Positions 56,837 through 64,000 of a stretch of DNA of 64,000 bases are shown piece by piece; within the stretch, counting starts at the first letter, position 1, and each line of letters opens with the position of its first letter. Source of the stretch: Brevibacillus fulvus. GTDB lineage: Bacteria; Bacillota; Bacilli; Brevibacillales; Brevibacillaceae. A program made the position numbers and the translations under genes. The stretch spans positions 1 to 64,000 of the forward strand of contig NZ_JAFBEB010000014.1 of the NCBI RefSeq assembly GCF_016908525.1, written 5' to 3'. The notes beneath the pieces were generated by a model that made no database searches, was not told the origin of the DNA, and worked only from the letters and a program-made list of their open reading frames with translations.

Positions 56837-57556
56837 ATGGGACGTAAGTGGAACAATATTAAAGAAAAGAAAGCGTCAAAAGACGCCAGCACAAGTCGCA
56901 TATACGCGAAGTTTGGTAAAGAGATTTATGTGGCCGCCAAGCAAGGTGAACCGGATCCGGAATCCAACCGAGCTCTGAAGGTGGTGCTGGAGCGGGCCAA
57001 AACGTACAGCGTGCCGAAAGCGATTATCGATCGGGCGATTGAAAAGGCAAAGGGCGGCGCGGATGAAATGTACGAGGAACTGCGTTATGAAGGTTTCGGT
57101 CCAAACGGGTCGATGATCATCGTCGATGCGTTGACCAACAATGTCAACCGGACCGCTTCGGAAGTCCGCGCTGCCTTCAATAAAAACGGCGGAAACATGG
57201 GCGTCAGCGGATCGGTTTCCTATATGTTCGACGCTACCGCCGTCATCGGTTTGGAAGGCAAAACTGCGGATGAGGTGCTGGAAATTTTGATGGAAGCAGA
57301 CGTGGAAGTGCGGGACATCCTGGAAGAAGAGGATGCCGTCATCGTCTATGCCGAACCGGACCAATTCCACGCTGTGCAAGAAGCGTTTAAAAATGTCGGC
57401 ATTACCGACTTTACCGTTGCGGAAATCACCATGCTGGCGCAAAACGAAGTGACTCTTCCGGAGGATGCGCAAGCACAGTTTGAAAAACTGATCGATGCGC
57501 TGGAAGACCTGGATGATGTCCAGCAAGTGTACCACAATGTTGATTTGGGAGAATAA
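56837..57556 (+). CDS. YebC/PmpR-family protein, YeeI type
   Basis: 239 residues with the invariant N terminus ([20 protein letters not shown]), [18 protein letters not shown], and the central [20 protein letters not shown]. The sequence follows the Gram-positive YeeI branch of the YebC family more closely than the resolvase-linked YebC. Members act as transcriptional regulators or, for some, resolve ribosome stalling at proline stretches. The RBS is weak. The upstream 293 bp hold an extended TGC-TACAAT -10 at 56708-56716 as a likely promoter. Confidence 0.93.
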   Translation: MGRKWNNIKEKKASKDASTSRIYAKFGKEIYVAAKQGEPDPESNRALKVVLERAKTYSVPKAIIDRAIEKAKGGADEMYEELRYEGFGPNGSMIIVDALTNNVNRTASEVRAAFNKNGGNMGVSGSVSYMFDATAVIGLEGKTADEVLEILMEADVEVRDILEEEDAVIVYAEPDQFHAVQEAFKNVGITDFTVAEITMLAQNEVTLPEDAQAQFEKLIDALEDLDDVQQVYHNVDLGE

Positions 57557-57577
57557 AATAAGCGCTATCGCAATGGA

Positions 57578-57609
57578 AAGCAGCCTGACGCGCGCAGGTT
57601 GCTTTTTTT
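57578..57609 (+). terminator. Terminator after the YeeI-type gene
   Basis: AAGCAGCCTG (57578-57587) pairs with CAGGTTGCTT (57595-57604) with one G-U pair, then a run of T. Confidence 0.8.
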
Positions 57610-57653
57610 CTTTCCGTTGCCGGCTTTCTGTTTTGTTTCAAAAAAGTATTTTG

Positions 57654-57682
57654 TTGGAAAATTAGTCATATTGAACTATAAT
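57654..57682 (+). promoter_or_regulatory. SigA-type promoter of the giant surface protein gene
   Basis: TTGGAA (57654-57659), a 17-bp spacer, a perfect TATAAT (57677-57682), 142 nt before the chosen start; the long leader could hold further control. Confidence 0.65.
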
Positions 57683-57824
57683 AGGCATGTTAGGTAAGTT
57701 TCCTCTCAGATGACTTCCGAACATTGGCTTCTCTGTTTTTTGTCCAAAGAAACGGGAAAGGGGGATGATTTGGAACAACTCAAGTCGGCTGTTTCTTGAA
57801 GAAATCAAGGAAGTAGGTATCAGG

Positions 57825-60800
57825 ATGAAAAAAGTTTTCTCCGGGCTGCTTGCAGCACTATTGATTGTTTCTGTCTTTTTTCCCAATTTGTTGCTTGGCA
57901 AGGCAGCTGCCGCCGAACCGGAAAAAGTACTGATTGCACCTGACATGGATCTCTTTACAGACACAGATGTTGCTTCAAACACGACGATTACCTTCAAAGA
58001 CGGTGTGGTCGAGCCGGGTGTTGACCATATGTTGTTTGCCGGCTACAACTTTTACGAAGGATACGGGGGGCCGCAGCAGGCAGCTTTTCGCTTTCATCTC
58101 GGCACAGTCACACGCGCGATCCAGTCGGTTGCGCTGGTGATCCCGGTTCATGAAGCTTCCGCGCACACCCACGCCCCGTATATCGATGTCTACGGTTCTG
58201 ACGACGACAGTTGGGCTGATCAAGACCAAGTGTTATTGCCAAGCGCGGATGTGTTGATTGCCAGCAAAGTCGAAGGTTTTCAGGGGAATACGACCCGAAA
58301 GATTGATGTCAGCTCATATGTAAACGAGCAAATCACATCAGGCGATAACCAAATCAGCCTTCTGCTAAGAGGGCCAATGTCCATACCTCCTGGCGTAGAA
58401 GGGGATTATTACCCCTACATCAGTTTTTATGACACCTCCAACACCTCACAGCAGCATGTTGCTCTGGAAATCACCTACGCTCCCAACTCTCCACCTGCAA
58501 ACATTCAATTGACTCCAAATGTGATAGAGGAGAATCGTCCAAGCGGTTCCCTGGTCGGGACGCTTTCCGCCGAAGATCCGGATGGAGATCCGTTTACATT
58601 CAAGCTTGTAACGCACACCGATTTGTTTGAAATTTCCGGCAACCAACTTTATACGAAGCAAATGTTCAATCGCGAGGCGACAGCCAGTTATGACGTCACC
58701 GTTGCCGCAGTTGATTCCAATGGACTGAGCGCTGAAAAAAAGTTGACGATCACCGTAGCAGACGTAAACGAGCCGCCGCTCGCTTCCTTTCAAATCAACG
58801 GCGGTGCGACGACGACCCAATCTGCCCAAGTCGCTTTGCAGATTACGGCCACTGATCCGGAAAGCGATGCGTTATCGATCAGCTTATCCAACAATAATCT
58901 GACATGGAGCGCGTGGGAAGCGCTCGCCGCGCAGAAGCAATGGACGCTTGCATCAGGCGACGGCGCAAAAACCGTCTACCTCAAAGTAAAAGACACGGCA
59001 AACAATGAAATTTCCACCCAGCAAACCATCACCTTGGATACAACCCCCCCAACAGGAAGCTTCACGATCAACAATGACACCCTGCTAACGAATACCACCA
59101 ATGTTACTTTGCAGATTGATGTTGCCGATGCCACGGAAAACGGCACGGAAATGCGCTTTTCCAATGACAACAGCAATTGGAGCCAATGGGAGCCGTATTT
59201 GTCGCAAAAAGCTTGGACACTCTCTGCGGGCGATGGCGAGAAGACGGTGTATATGCAACTGCGGGATCAGGCGGCCAATCTGTTCTCCGCAACCGACACG
59301 ATTCGTCTGGATACGACCAGACCGGTTGTCAGTGGAGTCAGCGACGGGCAAACCTTGGCAGGAGATGTGGTGATTCTTTTTGACGAAGGAACCGCTACCT
59401 TGAATGGCACTGCATTCACGAGCGGAACAAAGGTTGAGGCAGAGGGAAACTATACCCTGCGTGTGACCGACGGAGCCGGCAATGAAACCGAGATCCGCTT
59501 TGCCATTGACAAGACGGCACCGGCGGGCAAGCTGGTCATCAATCAAGATGATGGCTATACGAATGCGCTCAACGCCGAGCTGACGATTACGTTCCATGAT
59601 CTTGCTTCGTCTGTGGAGATGCGGCTGGCCAATGAAGGCGAGGATTGGACGGAATGGCGACCGGCAGCAGCGACCGCTCCTTGGACGCTGACAAGCGGTG
59701 ACGGCAGCAAAACGGTCATGCTGGAGCTGCGAGACGGTGCGGGAAACATCTCCTCCTATACCGACTCGATCGTTTTGGATACGCTTCCGCCGGTTGGAGA
59801 AGTTCAAATTGATCAGAATGCGACTTACACCAATTCTCGCAGTGTTGCTTTAACTTTGTCCCATTCTTTTGACACAAGTCCGCTGACCGTGCGATTCTCC
59901 AACGATGGCAACGATGGCAACGATTGGAGCGAATGGGCGGAACTTTCGGAAACCGTACAATGGACGTTGTCGGCGGGCGACGGTGAAAAAACCGTGCAGA
60001 TGGAGTTGCGCGATGCCGCCGGCAACATCACGCGGACGTCCGACAAAATCGAATTGGACCAAACGCCCCCCGTCGTCAGCGGAATCACCGACAATCAAAC
60101 GGTGAATGCCGATCCGACCATCACCTTTTCGGAAGGGACGGCAACGCTTGACGGGACAGAATTTCTTAGTGGCACCACGGTCAGCGAAGAAGGCACACAT
60201 ACGCTGATCGTGACCGATCCAGCGCAGAATAAGACAACCGTTCGTTTTACGCTGGACAAATCGGCTCCATCGGCGGGAATTGTCATAAATGATGATGCCG
60301 ATTATACCAGTTCGCCGACAGTCAGCTTGCGGTTTGTGACCAATGACGACCAGACCGGGTTGCAGATGCGGTTGTCAAATGACGGCAGCAACTGGAGCAG
60401 TTGGGAGACGTTCCGGCAGGAGAAGAGCTGGGAGCTGGACGATGGTTCCGGATTCGGCGAGCGGTTTGTCTATCTGGAAATCAGGGATGCCGCCGGAAAT
60501 ACCGCATCTGCGCACGATTCGATTATGCTTGATCGCCATCCGCCGCAAGGAACCTTGCAGATCAATGAGAATGCGGCACGTACCCAAACTACCAACGTAA
60601 CTTTGCAAATAGCGGCAACCGACGAGAGCGGCAGCATAGAAATGCGGTTCTCCAATGACCAAACCAGCTGGAAACCATGGCAGCCGCTGCAAGCGACCTC
60701 TGCTTGGCAGCTGGAACAGGCAGACGGTACAAAAACAGTCTATTTGGAACTGCGCGATCGCGCCGGCAATCTTGCTGTTGTCAGCGATTCGATCGAGCTT

Positions 60801-62843
60801 GATGCAGCCTCGCCGGTCGTGAACGGGGTAACGGATGGCGAGATTTATCAGGAAGCCCCAACGATCACTTTTAATGAAGGGACAGCATCGCTGGATGGGA
60901 AAGCGTTTGAAAATGGCAATGCCGTAACCGAAGAAGGCGAGCATACGCTTGTCGTCACCGACGCCGCCGGCAACCAAACGAAGATCGTCTTTACCCTGGA
61001 TAAAACCGCGCCAACCGGAAGCTTGACGATTAACAACGGAGCGGCGACAACGACAACGGTCAATGTGACGTTGCAGATCTCCGCCAATGATAACCTGACA
61101 GCGGTGCAAATGCGCTTTTCCAACGACAATCAAACTTGGTCAACTTGGGAACCGCTCAGTGCCACCAAAAAATGGCAACTGGAAAAACAGAGCGGCGATC
61201 AGACGGTCTATCTGGAATTGCGGGATCAAGCGGGAAATCGGACTGGCGTGAATGCTTCGATCATTTACCGGCCAACGAGCCCGACGCCGCCGCCAAGCAC
61301 TCAGCCGGTTGCCGATGTTTCCCTGAATGAAACGGAGCTGACGCTGCAGACAGGGAAAACATACCGCTTGCGGGCCACGGTAACGCCTGCCAATGCCAGC
61401 AATCCGGCAGTCACCTGGGAAAGCAGCGATCCGGAAGTGGCGGAAGTCAATGCAGATGGCAGCGTTACGGCGAAACGAGCGGGAACAGCGGTAATCACTG
61501 TCCGAACAGTGGAGGGAGGAAAAACGGACACGTGCGAAATCACCGTGATCGAACCATCTTCCAGCCATTTGGAAGCATCAGCGGACTTCTTGCTCATCAA
61601 GCCGAAGCGAACCGTCACTTTCCAAATCTACTATGTATCGGGAGAGAAGCGAATCAATATTACCAAAGACAAAGATACGTCCTACCAGACAGAGGATGAT
61701 CTTGTCACCGTTCGCTCCGGACAGATCCGCGCCGGCGCAAAAGAAGGGGAAGAGACGATCACCGCAAGCTACAAAGGAGAAGAGCTTACCCTTTCTGTCA
61801 CCGTTTCTTCTGTCACTGTAAAAAAACTGCGGCCATCAACGAAAGAAACTGTCCTGGAAGAGGGTGACGAACGAGCGTACCGCGTCGAGGCAACCTACAG
61901 CGACAAGAGCAGCGATGATGTCACCAAGCTGGCCGAGTGGTCGTCCAGCAATCCCGATGTGCTGGAAGTGAATGAGGAAGGCGAGGTCATCGCCAAGCAA
62001 AGCGGCACGGCTGTCATTACGGTACGCTATGGCGGGAAAAAAGCGGCCATTCGCGCGCTTGTCGTCAAGGAAGCGAAACCGAAAAAGCTGGATGCCGAAC
62101 GCAGTTCTTTGCAATTAAAACCGGATGAAGAGGAACAGGTTGCAGTAAACGCGGTTTATGAGAAAGGGTATGAAGAAGAAATAGCCGCTGAGGCGGAATG
62201 GGAGTCGGAAGATGCGCAAATCGTCTCGGTCAGCAAAGGGGAGTTTACGGCGAAGTCTCCAGGCCGGACGAAGGTCAGTGCCCGTTACAAAGGGCGTGAG
62301 ATCACCTTTACGGTCACCGTTGCCAAACCGGCTGTGAAAAGCTTGCAGGCTTCCGAAAAACAGATGGTTCTCGAAGAAGATGATGAACGGCAGCTTCACG
62401 TCAAGGCGGCTTTCGCGGATCATAGCAGCGAAGAGGTCACTGCTGAAGCCGATTGGTCATCAAGCGATGAGGACGTAGTGGAAGTGAGCGAAGCGGGCGA
62501 GGTCACCGCCAAGAAAAACGGAGAAGCGGTTGTCACAGCAGAGTACGAAGGAGAACGGGCTGAAATCGAGATTCTCGTCGTGGGAGATAAAGCACCTGCC
62601 GAATTGCAGGTAGACCGCTCCATTCAGCTTGCGATAGATGAGAGTGAAACGGTTCAGGTTTTGGCCGACTACAAAAGAGGTTATGAACTGGATGTCACCA
62701 AACAGGCGGAATGGCGCTCCGCTGATGAAACGATTGCGACCGTTCGCAAGGGGAAAATTGAGGCGATCGCTGAAGGAGAAACGGAAATTACGGTCAGCTA
62801 TCGCGGTTTGACAGAAACGATCAAGGTGAAGGTGCGAACTTAA
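57825..62843 (+). CDS. Giant secreted multi-Ig-like repeat protein
   Basis: 1672 residues. A signal peptide (MKKVFSGLLAALLIVSVFF, cleavage near AAAAEP), a DNRLRE/CBM96-like N-terminal module (about 35-225), one cadherin-like repeat (about 226-318), then about 840 residues of two alternating repeats: A (SND-x2-W-S-x-W... GDG-KTVYLELRD-AGN, 7 copies) and B (VSGV-DGQ... FDEGTATLNGT... DKTAP, 3 copies), in the order A-A-B three times plus a final A. Six BIG2-like domains close the chain (about 1163-1672). There is no LPXTG, SLH or LysM anchor, so retention is unexplained. ATG 57825 is chosen because it gives a signal peptide; ATG 57765 would add 20 residues. Confidence 0.85.
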   Translation: MKKVFSGLLAALLIVSVFFPNLLLGKAAAAEPEKVLIAPDMDLFTDTDVASNTTITFKDGVVEPGVDHMLFAGYNFYEGYGGPQQAAFRFHLGTVTRAIQSVALVIPVHEASAHTHAPYIDVYGSDDDSWADQDQVLLPSADVLIASKVEGFQGNTTRKIDVSSYVNEQITSGDNQISLLLRGPMSIPPGVEGDYYPYISFYDTSNTSQQHVALEITYAPNSPPANIQLTPNVIEENRPSGSLVGTLSAEDPDGDPFTFKLVTHTDLFEISGNQLYTKQMFNREATASYDVTVAAVDSNGLSAEKKLTITVADVNEPPLASFQINGGATTTQSAQVALQITATDPESDALSISLSNNNLTWSAWEALAAQKQWTLASGDGAKTVYLKVKDTANNEISTQQTITLDTTPPTGSFTINNDTLLTNTTNVTLQIDVADATENGTEMRFSNDNSNWSQWEPYLSQKAWTLSAGDGEKTVYMQLRDQAANLFSATDTIRLDTTRPVVSGVSDGQTLAGDVVILFDEGTATLNGTAFTSGTKVEAEGNYTLRVTDGAGNETEIRFAIDKTAPAGKLVINQDDGYTNALNAELTITFHDLASSVEMRLANEGEDWTEWRPAAATAPWTLTSGDGSKTVMLELRDGAGNISSYTDSIVLDTLPPVGEVQIDQNATYTNSRSVALTLSHSFDTSPLTVRFSNDGNDGNDWSEWAELSETVQWTLSAGDGEKTVQMELRDAAGNITRTSDKIELDQTPPVVSGITDNQTVNADPTITFSEGTATLDGTEFLSGTTVSEEGTHTLIVTDPAQNKTTVRFTLDKSAPSAGIVINDDADYTSSPTVSLRFVTNDDQTGLQMRLSNDGSNWSSWETFRQEKSWELDDGSGFGERFVYLEIRDAAGNTASAHDSIMLDRHPPQGTLQINENAARTQTTNVTLQIAATDESGSIEMRFSNDQTSWKPWQPLQATSAWQLEQADGTKTVYLELRDRAGNLAVVSDSIELDAASPVVNGVTDGEIYQEAPTITFNEGTASLDGKAFENGNAVTEEGEHTLVVTDAAGNQTKIVFTLDKTAPTGSLTINNGAATTTTVNVTLQISANDNLTAVQMRFSNDNQTWSTWEPLSATKKWQLEKQSGDQTVYLELRDQAGNRTGVNASIIYRPTSPTPPPSTQPVADVSLNETELTLQTGKTYRLRATVTPANASNPAVTWESSDPEVAEVNADGSVTAKRAGTAVITVRTVEGGKTDTCEITVIEPSSSHLEASADFLLIKPKRTVTFQIYYVSGEKRINITKDKDTSYQTEDDLVTVRSGQIRAGAKEGEETITASYKGEELTLSVTVSSVTVKKLRPSTKETVLEEGDERAYRVEATYSDKSSDDVTKLAEWSSSNPDVLEVNEEGEVIAKQSGTAVITVRYGGKKAAIRALVVKEAKPKKLDAERSSLQLKPDEEEQVAVNAVYEKGYEEEIAAEAEWESEDAQIVSVSKGEFTAKSPGRTKVSARYKGREITFTVTVAKPAVKSLQASEKQMVLEEDDERQLHVKAAFADHSSEEVTAEADWSSSDEDVVEVSEAGEVTAKKNGEAVVTAEYEGERAEIEILVVGDKAPAELQVDRSIQLAIDESETVQVLADYKRGYELDVTKQAEWRSADETIATVRKGKIEAIAEGETEITVSYRGLTETIKVKVRT

Positions 62844-62846
62844 CGG

Positions 62847-62876
62847 AAAGTGCCAGGCTGACTGGCACTTTCTTGA
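62847..62876 (+). terminator. Terminator after the multi-Ig gene
   Basis: AAAGTGCCAG (62847-62856) and CTGGCACTTT (62862-62871) form a perfect 10-bp stem with a 5-nt loop; the T tract is short (TTTCTT). Confidence 0.75.
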
Positions 62877-62991
62877 CCGTCTGCTGAACAGGCTGGCCTG
62901 GCGAGGCATACAAACGGAAGGCAAATCAAGCGAATTGCGCCAGGCAGAGACGAGCCTATTGAATCGAAAGGGAAGCTGAGGAGGATGCGGA

Positions 62992-63501
62992 ATGGAACCT
63001 TATGTGGGAGAAATCAGAATGTTTGCCGGCAATTTCGCCCCGGTCGGTTGGGCGATTTGTGACGGAAGTTTGCTGGCGATCGCCGAGTACAGCGAGCTGT
63101 TTGCACTGATCGGCACGACGTATGGCGGCGATGGCCAGACGTCTTTTGCCTTGCCGGACCTGCGGGGACGACTGCCTGTCCACCAAGGGGAGAACCCCGA
63201 GACCCAGACTGTCCATCTGCTGGGCGAAATGGGAGGAACGGAACAAGTAACGCTGACGGTTGCGCAATTGCCGGCGCATACCCATCAGCCGGTTGCCGCT
63301 TCGCCGGCGAGCCAAACGAGTCCGGAAGGCGCATTTTGGGCGGCCGGACCGAATTTTTTCACGACGGAAGCACCGAACGCCGAGATGGACCCTGCCGCCA
63401 TCTCCAGTTTCGGCGGAAACCAGCCGCATGACAATATAATGCCGTATGGAACCGTCAGCTTTATTATTGCGCTTTTTGGAATCTTTCCGACAACGGAATA
63501 A
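62992..63501 (+). CDS. Tail-collar (MDP-type) protein, first copy
   Basis: 169 residues. The hallmark APVGWAICDGSLLAIAEYSE, LFALIGTTYGGDGQTSFALP and DLRGRLPVHQG, then EQVTLTVAQLPAHTHQ, and the C-terminal NQPHDNIMPYGTVSFIIALFG identify a phage tail-collar/microcystin-dependent-protein-type fold. Such genes occur in bacterial chromosomes in tandem sets with no other phage genes. No signal peptide is evident. RBS TGAGGAGG. Confidence 0.92.
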   Translation: MEPYVGEIRMFAGNFAPVGWAICDGSLLAIAEYSELFALIGTTYGGDGQTSFALPDLRGRLPVHQGENPETQTVHLLGEMGGTEQVTLTVAQLPAHTHQPVAASPASQTSPEGAFWAAGPNFFTTEAPNAEMDPAAISSFGGNQPHDNIMPYGTVSFIIALFGIFPTTE

Positions 63502-63529
63502 AGCATACACTGGCGAGGAGGAATCAAAA

Positions 63530-64000
63530 ATGCCATTTTTGGGTGAGATCCGTTTGTTTAGTTTTGGTTTGGTCCCGCGCGGCTGGGTTCCCTGTGACGG
63601 ACGATTGCTGCCGATCATGCAAAATCAGGCGCTTTATTCCCTGCTGGGTACAACCTACGGAGGAGATGGACAGTTGAACTTTGCTCTGCCCGACTTGCGG
63701 GGAAAAGTGCCGGTGCACCCCGATTATGAACATAAAACGATCATGCTTGGGCAAAAAGGCGGAGAAGAATCGCACCGATTGACAATTATGGAGATGCCCC
63801 AACATACGCATACGGCAGCTTGCAGTACGGAAACAGCGAATAACAAAACAGCAGCATCCAACATTTGGGCGAAAACAAACTCCGACAGCTACGGAACGAG
63901 TGCGGTTGGCTTGATGAGCATGGAAGCGGTTAGCTCGGTCGGAGGCAATCAGCCTCATCCCAATATGCAACCGTACACCGTCGTCAATTTTTGCATTGCC
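63530..64000 (+). CDS. Tail-collar (MDP-type) protein, second copy (cut by window end)
   Basis: At least 157 residues, incomplete at its 3' end. It is paralogous to the preceding gene: VPRGWVPCDGRLLPIMQNQ, LYSLLGTTYGGDGQLNFALP, DLRGKVPVHPD, MEMPQHTHTA and the C-terminal NQPHPNMQPYTVVNFCIA. The RBS GAGGAGG is excellent. The 28-nt spacing from the first copy indicates an operon; a third copy may follow outside the window. Confidence 0.9.
   Translation, partial: MPFLGEIRLFSFGLVPRGWVPCDGRLLPIMQNQALYSLLGTTYGGDGQLNFALPDLRGKVPVHPDYEHKTIMLGQKGGEESHRLTIMEMPQHTHTAACSTETANNKTAASNIWAKTNSDSYGTSAVGLMSMEAVSSVGGNQPHPNMQPYTVVNFCIA

Overview
The window looks like a chromosomal segment of a spore-former-type Gram-positive bacterium (Bacillota, order Bacillales). 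This rests on gene order, on RBSs of the AAGGAGG type, on frequent GTG/TTG starts, and on paired signature genes (accDA-pfkA-pyk, fxsA-ytvI-citZ-icd-mdh-phoPR, polA-mutM-coaE-gapB-nrdR-dnaB-dnaI). The balanced base composition and some protein features suggest a Brevibacillus-, Effusibacillus- or Tumebacillus-like genome, but I cannot fix the genus from sequence alone.

Layout. (1) 1-15.3 kb: central-carbon backbone. A FadR-type regulator preceded by a 70-bp tandem repeat, a small protein, accD-accA (malonyl-CoA synthesis), pfkA-pyk (glycolysis), a YbgC-type thioesterase, fxsA, a convergent YtvI/AI-2E permease, citZ-icd-mdh (TCA cycle), and phoP-phoR-phoU. (2) 15.4-19.6 kb: a self-regulated MarR efflux cassette (MarR, two HlyD-type adaptors, a DHA2/EmrB pump). 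(3) 20.2-34.9 kb: a large polyol catabolic locus. A divergent NAD(P)-oxidoreductase with a SAF domain faces a 14-gene operon that encodes an acetoin-dehydrogenase-like 2-oxo-acid/diketone dehydrogenase complex (E1a, E1b, E2, E3), GutM, a complete glucitol-type PTS (EIIC, EIIBC, EIIA), a complete galactitol-type PTS (EIIA, EIIC, EIIB), a zinc polyol dehydrogenase and two SDR proteins, one of them lacking its catalytic Tyr and Lys. A SorC-family regulator follows. (4) 34.9-36.8 kb: EamA transporter with an overlapping 44-codon ORF, then an L,D-transpeptidase. (5) 36.9-47.9 kb: polA-mutM-coaE, a lytic transglycosylase, gapB with CcpN-type operators, an HD-GYP protein, nrdR, dnaB-dnaI and a YdcF-like protein. 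(6) 48.1-56.6 kb: tRNA-Ala(GGC) followed by accessory genes: a DUF5412-like protein, a GmrSD-like DUF262/HNH nuclease with an adjacent PD-(D/E)XK-like protein, a membrane-anchored NucA/Excalibur nuclease, a methyltransferase-like protein, an FGGY kinase, an undescribed 31-residue ORF with its own promoter and RBS, a CD3324-like regulator and a FusB-type EF-G-binding protein. (7) 56.8-64 kb: a YebC/YeeI-type regulator, a 1672-residue secreted multi-Ig-like protein, and two tandem tail-collar (MDP-type) proteins, the second cut by the window end.

How it fits together. The backbone order resembles the Bacillus subtilis order accDA-pfkA-pyk-fxsA-ytvI-citZ-icd-mdh-phoPR-polA-mutM-coaE-gapB-nrdR-dnaB-dnaI, but about 22 kb (phoU to the L,D-transpeptidase) separates phoR from polA, and the tRNA-to-FusB stretch lies after dnaI. 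Carbon regulation recurs: cre-like sites sit at the divergent polyol promoter region and inside the operon, and gapB carries two inverted CcpN-like boxes. The most system-like unknown is the polyol operon that couples two different PTS permeases to a CoA-dependent dicarbonyl-cleaving complex. Second is the possible restriction/defence group after tRNA-Ala.
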